NCBI GenBank assembly: GCA_020631735.1
Contig: CM036159.1
Span: 94,784,656 to 94,848,655 of the forward strand
From: Saccharum officinarum
Lineage: Eukaryota; Streptophyta; Magnoliopsida; Poales; Poaceae
Reading direction: 5' to 3'
DNA length: 64,000 nt
Part shown: piece after piece, positions 20,979 to 32,368 of the stretch
Numbering within the stretch: position 1 is the first letter of the stretch
How the letters are laid out: each line of letters starts with the position of its first letter
Translations under genes and position numbers: made by a program
Notes under the pieces: model-generated
What the model was told of the DNA's origin: nothing
What the model saw: the letters and a program-made list of their open reading frames with translations, nothing else
Database searches by the model: none

Positions 20979-21751
20979 ATGGTTTAGCGTGATTACTGTT
21001 CATAAGTGTATTTAAAACAAAATTCTATTTAAAAAGTGTGATTTTAAAACTAAATGTGTGCCAGTGGTCATATCCTGTATGCCCAGTTAAGGACTCTAGG
21101 TGGCTATTTAAGTACTAACTTGGGGTTCTTGCACCATATTTCTCTTTCGTTGCTCATACGGCGTGATATTGTATGAGTGCCACTTAATTGAGTGGTAATG
21201 TATGGATCAGTTACCTCTACGCTTTGGTAAGTGTGAGCTGTGAGAGCATGATCGGATACACCGCCGATCTAGGGAGAGTGTTTTATATGATACTAGAATA
21301 ATTACATGTTGTACACATGTTTTTATGAAAGTATCGCATGTGTGGGTGTTCCGTCCGTTGAGGCGATGCCGTCAATAGGACGATGTGTTTGGGTAGTTAC
21401 TACCGTTGTACACGCATCTGGGGATTCGTGTAGAGCGCGTAGGTAGATTTACTGCTTTCATGCATTCATGGGAAAGGGCTGAAATGAATTTTCTGCAGGT
21501 ACATAACAGCGTTTATCGTGTAGATCGAATTAGTTACGTATATGAGAGATCGTTGTATGCCACCGAATTCATCGTCAGATGTCTTTATTTTCTAAGTTTG
21601 TGAGAACGTAAGACTCGCGCATGCATCATATTGCCTGTGCATTTCATTCATAACCTGCATTCCTTCCCTTATAAAAGGATTATCCCAGTTTGATAAAAGT
21701 GACTTCAACTTAAAATATGTCTCACCGGGTAATTTAAAACTTGTGCTACAG
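20979..21751 (+). other. Gypsy-1 untranslated leader
   Basis: No open frame. It is alignable by eye in blocks with the gypsy-3 leader (55012-55760), for example GTGTATTTAAAACAAA, TAAGTACTAACTTGGGGTT and TTTTCTGCAGGTAC. It ends in an acceptor-like GTGCTACAG directly before the ATG at 21752. Confidence 0.6.
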
Positions 21752-22723
21752 ATGGCCCGCACGAAGAAGACTGCCCGTAAGTCCACTGGTGGAAGAGCAC
21801 CACGTCACCAGATGGCCCCGCGGGAACGCCGCAGCACGGACACTTTTCTAAGTGAGTTTGGCATGCCCACCTTGCTTTGGAGAGTGCTCCATTATGTGGT
21901 GTACCCAGAGGGTCAAGAGCCGGTGTACTCTTGGCATGAGAGCCAGCTAGCTGAGGATGGGCTTGCAATAGTGGAAATCACCGTCCCTGCCCTTGGTGAT
22001 GCGCCAGAATGGGATGGTTGGCATTTGGAGTTTGAAGGACGCACTCCAGTTGAGGGTGCAGAGGGTGCAGCCTTTCACGTCATCCGAGACATAATGAGCA
22101 GGTTTCCTAATGAGTTGGCAGCAGCTTTGGCAGGTACCTTCCCAAGAGATGATCCTCGTGATGCCATTTGGGTGCAGCCACAAGGTAGTGCCTTGGTCCG
22201 GGGCCCAAGTGAAGGACAGGCTAGCGACAACCACACCATGAGTGCCATGTATGCAGCCATCAAAGCATACCAGGGTCTTGAGAATACCTATTGGACATTG
22301 ACCGGTCTGAGAGGTAGTGATCGGCTTGAAGCAAGGAAGCAGAAGAAGAAGCAAGCACGTGCTATAGCTAGCTTGCAGGAGCAGTTGGCCGACATGAGCT
22401 TACAGCGAGACCGGGCTCTCGAGAGAGGTGAGAGTGCTATGCAGCGGGTACAGACGTTGACTCAGGCCAACAGAAATGCAGACCGCATGATGGGACAGCT
22501 AGTGCAGGAAAGGAATGAAGCCTAGAACGAGAGGGACCTTCTCAGGCAAAGGGTCGAGGAGCTAGAAGGGTATAACGCCAACTTGCATGAAGAGTTCCAT
22601 GCCCTCTACAACGGGATAGGCCCGTATGCTCCTCCGGACGCCGCCCAGATGGACGTCGACGACGCCGCTACTGATGGTAGCGATGGTGACGCCTCCGACC
22701 TCGACGACGGCCCCAAGGAGTAG
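21752..22723 (+). pseudogene. Gypsy-1 extra gene: histone H3-tail-like N-terminus, unknown domain, coiled coil, acidic tail
   Basis: The first ATG after an acceptor-like CAG starts MARTKKTARKSTGG, continuing RAPRHQMA. Without Met, 17 of 21 positions equal histone H3 residues 1-21, including K4, R8, K9 and S10; Q5, K14, K18 and L20 are replaced by K, R, H and M. Residues 30-170 form a possible globular domain (LSEFGMPTLLWRVLHYVVYP, WDGWHLEFEGRTP). From memory a similar domain recurs in grass predicted proteins; I know no function. Residues about 195-285 are a charged coiled coil containing an in-frame TAG at codon 258 (22523-22525). After it come LEGYNANLHEEFHAL and an acidic end (MDVDDAATDGSDGDASDLDD) to TAG 22721. 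No histone fold is present. The gene is absent from standard gypsy elements; it is recognised again in gypsy-2. Possible roles are chromatin targeting or decoy of H3 readers, which is inference. Confidence 0.75.
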
Positions 22724-23080
22724 GCTAGTTGCCTTGCGTTAGTGATAGGCTTTGTCGCGATGGCCTTCTTTTGGTTTCCATGTATCGTGTTGTATCCTGT
22801 TCGATCTTGAGACTGGCGATCTTTTGAATCTTGGTTGTGTATGTGATGCTCGAACGCATAAAAGTCCAGTGTATGTATGCTGGCAACGTGGTTGTATGGA
22901 ACGCGATGTTGCATTCGAAGTAATTTGATTAGTGATGTTGTTTTAATTGGAATGTGATTATTGTGCCTCTGTTTTATTGCATGACTTGTTCTCTCCAATA
23001 AATTCAGTATGGCATGATTGTTCATTCGAATACAATTACTACCACTTCGCTCAATTATTACTTGTTGCTGAAATATGCAG
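22724..23080 (+). other. Spacer between the H3-like gene and gag
   Basis: 357 bp without a supported frame. It ends GAAATATGCAG directly before ATG at 23081, again resembling a 3' splice site joined to a start codon. Confidence 0.5.
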
Positions 23081-26000
23081 ATGGCACACTCGCCGTGCCA
23101 CGTATGAGGCCGCTGAAACTGGTGGCAACGGTGCAGGGGCTGGTGTGGGTGGTGCAAACAGCGTCAACCACCAGGAGCCACAGCCAGAGCCACAATTGCC
23201 CCCTCCTCCACCGCTCACTGCAGAAGTGTTCTTCACACAGTTCCTTGGAAGCCAGCGCAACGCCGAGCAGTCACAAAGGAATATGGAAGATTTTCTGCGT
23301 ACCATCGCTAAAAATGTTCAGAGAGGAAATAATCAAGGTGGTGGCCATGGAGTGAACCAGTACAGCAATTTCAAGGATTTCATTGATACTAGGCCACCTA
23401 TTTTTAAGGAAGCAGCCGAGCCACTCGACGCTGAAGAATGGATCAACACTATGGAAGATAAGTTTCGTGTGTTGAGACTGACAGAAGTTCTAAAAACAGA
23501 ATATGCTGCACATCAGTTACAGGGACCGGCAGGAATGTGGTGGAAGCATCACCGCACCACCTTTCCTCCCAATGCCCAGATTACCTGGAGAGAATTCACT
23601 GAAGCGTTTAAGGGAGCTTATATTCCCCCAGGGTTGGTTGAGATGAAGCTCGGAGAGTTCTTGGCCTTAAATCAGGGTACCAAGACTGTAACACAGTATT
23701 TGCATGCATTTAACAACTTGTGCCGCTATGCTCCAGACATGGTCGACACAGATGCAAAGAGAATTGCTAGTTTCAAGAGAGGGTTAAGTCCGAAGATGAT
23801 GAAGCATGTGGGTACCAATACCCGCGCCAGGTTCAATGACTTTGTCAGTGATTGTTTGAAACAAGAAAAGAACAACAACGCCTACACTGCATCCAAGAAT
23901 CGCAAGAGGGTGTTTGAGTCAGGACCATCACAGTCCAGAGTTGTCACTGCAAATCGTCTTTCTTATCGTCCGTCCGCACCTGGTGCAAGGTTCAGGCCTC
24001 CACAGCATAAAACTCAGAACTACAAGGGACCACAGAAGCCGTACAAGATGGCCGTGCCGCCAGCAAAGATCACCGCAGCTGCAGAACAAAGCAACTCCAA
24101 GGGAGCAATAGGATCTGCTGGTACAGTGAAGGGCCCTGCTACAATTGTGGTCAGCCAGGCCACTTTTCAAAGTTCTGCCCTTATCCGCCTAGAAAGAAGC
24201 AACAGACTTACACTGCCCGTGTACACCATACCACCGTTGATGAGATTCCTGAAGGAGAACCTGTAACTGCCGGTAAGTTTCTTGTTAACCATCACCCTGC
24301 AGTTGTTCTATTTGATTCTGGATCCTCGCATTCTTTTATGAGTCAAGCATTTGCACGGAAGCATGAACAACTATACACAGAATTGAATTATGGTTATCGC
24401 ATAAGTTCAGCAGGGGCTGATGTGTTAACCAACAAGATGGTTAGAGGGGCAACCCTTGAGTTAGATAGTCGGAAGTTCCGAGTGAACCTGATAGTTATGC
24501 CGGGACTAGTTTTGGATGTAATAATAGGAATGAACTGGATGAAAGACTGGGGAGCAGTCATAGATACAAGCAGTCGATTGCTTACCCTTAAGGATCCGTA
24601 GGCAGAGGGTACTTTTCAGGTACCATTGCCCAAAAGAACAGACCTTGTTAGTGTGACCTGTGCCATGGAAGTTGTTCCTATCCACCAGATCCCGGTTGTG
24701 TGTGAGTTTCCGGATGTGTTTCCAGAAGAGTTATCTGGCCTTTCTCCAGATAGAGATGTTGAGTTTGGAATCGAGTTGATCCCCGGAACAGCTCCTATTT
24801 CGAGGAGACCCTATCGGATGCCTCCGGATGAGTTAGCTGAGTTGAAAAAGCAACTGGAAGAATTGCTAAAGAAGGGGTTTATCCGACCAAGTAAGTCTAA
24901 ATGGGGATGTCCTGCCTTGTTCGTGAAGAAAAAGAAAGAGGGTACTCTAAGAATGTGTGTGGATTATCGACCTCTTAATGCTGTAACTATCAAGAATAAA
25001 TATCCTTTGCCTCATATCGACGTTTTGTTTGATCAGTTGGCTAAAGCTAGAGTGTTCTCCAAGATCGACCTAAGATCAGGGTATCATCAGATAAAGATCA
25101 GGCCACAAGATGTCCCGAAAACCGCCTTTTCTACCAGATACGGGTTGTACGAGTATCTTGTTATGTCCTTTGGCTTAACAAATGCTCCTGCATACTTTAT
25201 GTATCTGATGAATACGGTTTTCATGCCAGAGTTGGACAAGTTTGTAGTTGTCTTCATTGATGACATTCTAGTATACTCTGAGAATGAGAAAGATCATGAA
25301 GAACATCTGAGTATTGTCTTGACCAGACTAAGAGATCATAAGTTGTATGCTAAGTTCAGCAAATGTGAATTTTGGTTGAAGAAAGTTCCTTTTCTTGGTC
25401 ATATTCTATCTGAGAATGGAGTTTCGGTAGATCCGAGCAAAGTGCAAGAGGTTATGGATTGGAAAACTCCAACCACAGTGCCAGAAGTCAGGAGTTTCCT
25501 AGGGTTAGCTGGTTACTATCGCCGCTTTATCCCAGACTTCTCGAAGATTGCTAAGCCAATGACAAGTTTGTTACAGAAAGATCATAAGTTCGTGTGGACA
25601 GAGGAGTGTGAGACAGCTTTCCACACCTTGCGGAAACTATTGACCACTACTCCAGTTCTTGCACAGCCAGACATCGAGAAATCTTTTGATGTGTTCTGTG
25701 ACGCCTAAAAAATAGGATTAGGCTGTGTTCTAATGCAAGAAGGAAGAGTCATTGCTTATGCCTCCCGTCAGTTGAGAAAACATGAAATCAATTATCCGAC
25801 ACATGATCTTGAGCTTGCCGCCGTGGTGCATGCCTTAAAGATTTGGAGACACTATTTACTTGGTAATGTGTGCAATGTTTTCACCGATCACAAGAGTCTC
25901 AAGTACATTTTCACCCAACCAGAATTGAACATGAGACAACGAAGATGGTTAGAACTAATTAAAGATTACAACTTGAATGTACAGTATCACCCTGGGAAAG

Positions 26001-27601
26001 CCAATGTGGTAGCCGATGCTCTGAGTAGAAAGTCGCATTGTCTGAATATGCAACCCTTACTCGAAGATGGTTTTAATCTGATGCACCCTGTCGTGTTACA
26101 TAGTATTCAGATCAGTTGCACCTTGGAGAGTAAGATAATAGAAGGTCAGAAAGCAGACAAAGGGATATTCCACATAAAAAGGAAAATTAAAGAAGAACCT
26201 TCAAAACACTTCAGAGTGGACGAGCAGGACGTGTTGTGGTTCGACAACCGTCTTGTTGTTCCAAAGGATAGAGAGCTTAAGAATAAAATTATGGATGAAG
26301 CTCATCACTCTAAGTTATCCATTCATCCTGGCAGTAGTAAAATGTATCAAGAACTAAGACCTCGTTTTTGGTGGACAAAGATGAAGAAGGAAATTACAGC
26401 CTATGTGGCCAGATGTGACACATGTTGTCGAGTGAAAGCTATTCACATGAAACCTGCTGGATTGTTGCAACCTTTGTCAGTACCTAGTTGGAAGTGGGAT
26501 GATATAAGTATGGATTTCATCACAGGTTTGCCCACTACTCAGAAAGGCCATGATTCGATTTGGGTAATCGTGGATCGTCTTACCAAGACCGCTCACTTTT
26601 TGCCTGTTAAGACAGTTTATAGACCACCTCAATATGCCGAGAAGTATATTGCGGAGATTGTGAGATTGCATGGCATACCGAAGACTATAGTGTCTGACAG
26701 AGGGTCCCAGTTCACTGCTCATTTTTTAGAGCATTTGCACAAAGGTTTGGGGACTAGTCTGATTCGTAGCACTGCCTATCATCCTCAAACAGATGGTCAG
26801 ACTGAAAGAGTTAATGCTGTTTTAGAAGATATGTTGAGAGCTTGTGTATTGTCTTCCAGAGGTTCATGGGAGTCGTGGTTACCTTTAGCAGAATTCGCGT
26901 ATAATAATAGCTATCAAGAAAGTATCAAGATGGCACCTTTTGAGGCTCTTTATGGATGAAAGTGTAGAACACCTTTAAACTGGATTGAGCCAGGGGAAAG
27001 AAGGTATTATGGTATTGACTTCGTGGAAGAAGCCGAAAAGAAAGTTCATATCATTCGGCAAAATATAAGAGCAGCTCAGTCACGTCAGAAAAGTTATGCG
27101 GATAAAAGAAGGAGACCACTTGTGTTTGAAGTTGGAGACTATGTTTATCTGAAAGTCACGCCAATGAAGAAGAAGCGGTTTGGAATACGCAGAAAGCTTG
27201 CCGCCAGATTTGTCGGACCCTACAAAATCTTAGAAAGAAAGGGTCCAGTGGCTTACAAATTGGAATTACCAGAATCAATGGATGCTATATTCCCAGTTTT
27301 TCACGTATCACATCTCAAGAAATATTTGCGCGTTCCAGAGGAAATAATTGAACCCCGAAGCATAAAACTTAAGTCAGATCTGGTGTATCGTGAGCAGCCA
27401 ATTCGAGTTTTGGATTCCAAAGAAAGGGCTACTCGGAACATTGTGGTGAAAACATATAAGATACAATGGAGTCATCATGATGAGGGAGATGCATCGTGGG
27501 AAACGGGTGAATACTTACAAAAAGCATACGAAGATTTTTATAATAAATGGTTCGTAACCCAAATCTCGGGACGAGATTTTTATAAGGGGGGAGGGCTGTA
27601 A
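23081..27601 (+). pseudogene. Gypsy-1 gag-pol, interrupted
   Basis: Gag contains DTRPPIFKEAAEPLDAEEW and the LGEFLALNQGTKTVTQYLHAF core. The ATG at 23081 is out of frame with it, so a start-proximal frameshift exists. A second frameshift lies near 24000-24140, ahead of the zinc knuckle CYNCGQPGHFSKFC (about 24137). Protease DSGSSHSF follows (about 24313), a TAG at 24599, then RT ([24 protein letters not shown]), a TAA at 25706, RNase H ([19 protein letters not shown]), and integrase with zinc-binding HPGS...[19 protein letters not shown] and [13 protein letters not shown] at 26957 falls where relatives have Arg, a likely CpG C-to-T change. The last part is a chromodomain-like WSHHDEGDASWETGEYL. 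The final stop (27599) lies inside the LTR. The copy cannot make a full polyprotein. Confidence 0.9.
27561..27595 (+). promoter_or_regulatory. Pre-PPT inverted repeat and polypurine tract of gypsy-1
   Basis: AAATCTCG (27561-27568), GGA, CGAGATTT (27572-27579) form a perfect 8-bp inverted repeat. The polypurine tract AAGGGGGGAGGG (27584-27595) ends one base before the LTR and would prime plus-strand DNA synthesis. Confidence 0.75.
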
Positions 27602-30600
27602 CACTCCGGTGTTACGCAAGCATTTGCATTTCAATCATGAGCATAACATGTCATGGCATTCATAATCACATGTGCTTGAAAGGTACCTTTAGTAAAATAA
27701 AAGTGTGGAAACTAGTAATGCATAACATGTTGTGGTAATGTGATAATGAAACTCATCAAATTTGTTCAACTATAAATTTCATATCACTTAGAATGATAAG
27801 GAAAATTTTTGGAGCTACTAAATCACTCAAAGTTTTGTCAAAGATTTGTTTTAAAAATATATTTGAAAATATTCAAAAATCCTCTCTAAATTAGCTTTTA
27901 TTCTAAAAATCAAAATCTATCCAGATTTGGACTTTGGTCTTAAAAGCAAAGTTGTAGAGAATTAAATTCTAAGCAACTTTTATTTTTGGGCCATTTTTTG
28001 AAAAGGTCGTTTGCTTGCCCAAATTTGAATTTGAAAACTGCAAATAGAATTTTTTATTTGAATTTTCTCTGGAAAAATTTAAAAAAAAAGAAAAAACAAA
28101 TTCAGCGCTAGCAGGCCGCCGCCACCCTTTCGGCCCGTCGGCCGAAGCGGCCCGCACCACCCCCGCGCGCGCGCGCCCGTGCAGCGCAGCGGCCCGGCCC
28201 GCGTCCGCGCGGCCGCCTTCTTCTCCCGCCCGCTCGCGCGTCTCGCTGTCCGCCGCGGCAGAGCACGCTCGCCGCGTGGCGGCCGCATGCCGGCGATGAC
28301 ACCCCGCGTGGCCGCCCGTGGACCCCGCGCGCTCCGCCTCAAATCACCGCGCACGCCTGGCCTCCATTCCACTCGCCCCCCTCGCTCGCTCCCCATCCGC
28401 TCCCCCTCTCCAAGAACCGAGCGGGCGAACGGCTCACCGCCGAGAGCTCCACCTTCGCTCCCTCGTTCCGGCGGCGACAGTCCACCACCACCAAATTATG
28501 CTTGCACAGAGATCCACCGCCCCCTTGCCTCCTCCGAACAAGCCTCGTTGTCCTCTTGCTCACTCCGGTAGGGCATCGATTTGCCTTTCCCGCCGCGCCA
28601 CCGTGACGGAGCCGCCGCGCTCGCGCTCCGGTCACCGGCACCTTCACCCAGCCACTTTGTCTCTCAACCTCGCTCGCATGTTCACTGTTTTCCTGTGGCC
28701 ATATTGCGCGCTTTGCCTCGCTCGCTCGGGCACGGAAGCGGCCGCTGGCCGTCGGCGGCCACCGCACCGCCGCGGTGTCGAGCACCGGCTCGGCCGTGTG
28801 CCGTTCCCGCTCGCCCGCGGGTGACGCGAGTGACTGGGCCGGCCTGCTCCAACAGGAGACGGCCCATTTTCTTTCTCCCGGCGCGCGCGTCTCTGGGCTG
28901 AGCAGGCCGGGCCGTCTGCCCCTTCTGATGTCGGCCTAGTTTTATTAATAAAAACCGTTTTCCTATTTTCTTTTATTATTCTTGATTAAAATGCTTTGAA
29001 AAATTTCTTAGCAGTCATTTCAGCTCCAAAAATGGTGAAATAAATTTATCTAGATTCATTGGAACCAGATCTACAATCTAAAAATATTGCATGTCATTTT
29101 TGGAATACTTTTCTGTAGAGCTTTAATTAATTCTTAATATTGCTGATATCTTGTAAAATAGCTAGTAAATCCTATATGTATCAGAAAAATATGATTTTAA
29201 GTTTGTTAATCTTCATATATCATGTACTTCCTAAAAAAATTGTTCCATGCATGTGCTGTGGGAAAATGTTGAGGTGTAGTTCAAAGTGCCTTTAATGGCT
29301 GATTTTTGTTATTTTTGCTAGAGAGAAAACTTTGTATAAAACATGCATGTGATAATTTTTGTACAGTCATAGTATGCTATGAAGAACCTAGGAAAAATAT
29401 TAATTCTGTTGTTTGACACTTTTCATAGTACAAAGTAATTTCATGTTCATTTTTATGCTATAGCTTGTCATTTTTGTATAGGATAGTTTACTTATCCAAA
29501 TGTCATGAAATTTTTATGGTAATCTGTTTAGGGTAGTATTATGCTACTGTAATTTTCTTAGATTTTTAGGAGCATAATAAATATATGTTGCTATTCAAAC
29601 CTATTATCATTTAGGGTTTAAGCAAGTGTTGCTTTAAGTGTGATTAAGAAAGTAGTAAAGCTTTGGTGTATCTTTGAAGCATTTCATAAGATATGTTAAC
29701 TTGACATGTTAGTAGTAGAAGAGAAGGCAGTAGATGACATGTGCTTGTAGTGTATAGTTTCTTGGATGATGTTGACTACCTTGCATTTCAACATATTCAT
29801 TGCATTCATCTCCTTCGATGCACGTTTGCATAATCACTTACGCGCATTGCATCATACAGGATCGCAAACCGAGAGCCCAGTCGTCTTACCCGAGGAGCCA
29901 GAGGAGCCGATCGAGGTGCAGCAGCAGGAGGTGACAGAAGCCGAAGAAGAGGTCGGTGAAGATCTCCCGGAGTGCCCCGATCACCGTCCGAGCTCCTTCG
30001 AGAGAGGCAAGCCCCGGAGCATTTCTCTCCCGGTTTGCAAATAATTTATTATTAACTTTACTTAATTTGATGCATTACGTTTAGGAGTTGTTTGCAAACG
30101 TTGCTGCATTATACCTTGCTTACCTTTGTTATACCATATCCTTGTTACCCTGGTATCCGCAGTCAAGTCAATGCTTAGCTGGCTTAGACCGGTAGAAGTC
30201 GGGTGATTTCCTGTCACCTGCGAGCTATAGGTGGTTACCTGGATCTGTTTGGTTGACTATGAAGTCATGGTATAACTAAGTGTGAAATAAATTTGAGACC
30301 GGGCGGAAACTTGCAGGGTTTCGGACTGTAGTGTTTTCCGTCTGTGTCGATTAAGGACCGTCCGTTGTTGTCCCTCGAGTCATGTTGAACGCATGCCTCA
30401 CATTTAGCTGGCCGGATAAAGTACCTTCCGACCGCGAAACTGGGAGATTATTCGGGCCGAGTGAATTGCCCGCAACGCACTGTACCGGAGCAGTAGTGGC
30501 AGGATACGGGGGCGCGATGATAAGGCCAAAGAGCAGTCGGGCGGCCCCGGGTACAAGTGGTTCCTGGCAAGCTCGCGACTTTACCTGAATGGTTGACTCG

Positions 30601-31480
30601 GCGACCAACACCTCACTTTAGCGGGTGAGTGAGGTTTGTGTGAGGAATAACTTACCAGCTGGTTAATAATCGATTCGAATCGCCATCGTTCACTGGATAG
30701 TGAACACTTGACTTGAGCTATTTCATCGTAGTAATATTGATGGAACACTTGGACAGTTATATGAATTATGACATAATGGAAGTTGTTAATGATCATTGGT
30801 TATCATTACCTGTTTAATTACATATTACCTTAGTACATGTGCAAATGTAGTTGATAGGTTAATAAAGATTTAACTTGATGCAAAGCTTTTGTAAAGGTTT
30901 TTCCTAAATGCTAAAAATGACTTTTGCAAATAAGTCAGCTATCCCACCAGAAAGCCTATCATGATTCCTTGGTGTCTTTTATTTCTGGTTTATGACGGGT
31001 AAGTCTAGCTGAGTACCTTCTCGTACTCAGGGCTTTGTTCCCACTTGTTGCAGATGGACAGATGTACTATGGCTATTGTATCAACTGTCTCTATCCTGCG
31101 ATGGGCGAAGCATAGGACCATGGGCAATGGTCATTCGTTACTTCTCGTCTGATGCTTTTGCTAGAGATGATCACAAGCTGGCACGTTATTCCAAAAATGT
31201 GGTGTGTGTGCGTGATTTGAACTACCGCTTCCGCTACTTTTATTCAAACCTGGTTTGTAATAACTATGTTTAAACTCCGATGTATTTTATGCCGCGAACT
31301 TTTATGTAACTTATGATGGTAACCGTTAAACTTAGTACGATCTTGGCTGTTATGTGAAATGGTTTGAAATCCATCGAGATTTCACGGACTACCGGGTTAT
31401 ACGGGCTTAAGTTTGTTAAATTGTCCTTCAGTTGGATGATTTTCCTACTTAATTTCGTATAATTGGGCGGTTCTGTTACA
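27597..31480 (+). repeat. Gypsy-1 3' LTR, 3.88 kb
   Basis: Begins TGTAACACTCC and ends TTCTGTTACA. It has an AT-rich start, a GC-rich block at 28108-28900 with overlapping meaningless frames, and the conserved splice-site/stem-loop at 30999-31029. Target duplication GGCGG follows. Confidence 0.95.
30999..31029 (+). promoter_or_regulatory. Splice-site sequence and stem-loop, 3' LTR copy
   Basis: Identical to the copy at 20484-20514: GTAAGTCTAGC, TGAGTAC, loop CTTCTC, GTACTCA. Confidence 0.6.
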
Positions 31481-31485
31481 GGCGG

Positions 31486-32368
31486 TGTATAGATATTGAG
31501 ACTGTGTTCTCTTCTCTTCTCTTATATGTATATATACAACTAAAAAATCCCCAGCGCCATCGTCCACCTGACGCTCTTCGCTCCCTCCCCAAATGCTCAG
31601 CACACTCGCATCCTTCACGTCAATCGCCTAGCGCCACTCCGGTGTCATCTTCTATCTATACAACTAAAAAAAACCAAACATCCTCTTCAACCTGTAGCGC
31701 AAAGTCCAATTACATTATGGTGAACGTTCGCTCAATTTTAGTCTACTGAATGATATGACCGTTGCAACTTTTCCGGGATATATCTTATGTCATCTCTTCC
31801 CCGTGTTGTTTGCAGTTACATTCTTCTAGTAGCATGTCCATGCTAATGCTATGGTAAAAAAACCAAAAGACGGTATTTAAATTTTCTATGCACATAACTA
31901 TTTGTACCATTGGTGCATTCATTCATGTCATTCCGCGTGGTCATCATGCCAGACCCGGACACCCTCGCCTAGCTCGTCCTCATCGCGTCGAAGCGCGAAC
32001 GCTGCCGTGCCCAACTCCACCTCGCCATCAGCGTGCTCCGGCATCGCCGCCCTCGCCAGTCCGACGTCCCCATGAATAAAGGAAGAAAAACAACCGAAAA
32101 GTAAGGCATGATTGGTCGCATGGATTTAGGATCTGTTTGAAATAAAGGAATATAAAACAGAGGAATGATAGGAAACACATGAATATGGTAGGAATAAAGT
32201 GAGAAAACAGAGGAATTAAAAACGTAGGAAAGTTATAGAAAATGGCGTTTGGAACGCAGGAACGGAAAACCAATGGATGAATTAAAGAACACCAATATCA
32301 AATAGTAAAAAACTAATTTAGTTCATTTACTGCTCACCCGTTTGACCGTCTGCGCGTTGTCTCAGCAG
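31486..32368. other. Low-copy flank; possible short gene fragment
   Basis: No complete gene. TATACAACTAAAAAA occurs twice (about 31530 and 31657). A GC-rich piece at about 31945-32075 has codon-like composition (MPDPDTLA, stop, LVLIASKRERCRAQL) and may be a captured exon fragment. From about 32127, AGGAATATAAAAC-like sequence resembles the end of another small transposon. Confidence 0.35.

Larger units (their letters stand above)
19902..31480 (+). mobile_element. Gypsy-1: Ty3/gypsy chromovirus-like (Tekay/Del-type) retrotransposon
   Basis: Two LTRs end in TTACA, with a shared 963-bp overlap. A primer-binding site (20967) follows the 5' LTR and a polypurine tract (27584) precedes the 3' LTR. 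The target duplication is GGCGG (19897-19901 and 31481-31485). Order: LTR, long leader, H3-tail-like gene, gag, protease, RT, RNase H, integrase with chromodomain-like end, LTR. The overlapping LTR parts differ at roughly ten substitutions and five short indels by eye, so the insertion is fairly recent, yet the genes contain several stops and a frameshift. Confidence 0.9.

Noticed and set aside
21752..21824. A true histone H3 gene
   Set aside because: Similarity ends after about 24 residues; no alpha-N or histone-fold helices follow, and the context is a retrotransposon.
28108..28901. Several overlapping GC-rich frames in the gypsy-1 3' LTR
   Set aside because: They lie inside a defined LTR, exist on both strands, and are Pro/Arg/Ala-rich without domains.
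31888..32079. Possible protein with Arg/His/Pro-rich sequence
   Set aside because: Too short and interrupted in the more gene-like frame; kept only as a possible fragment.
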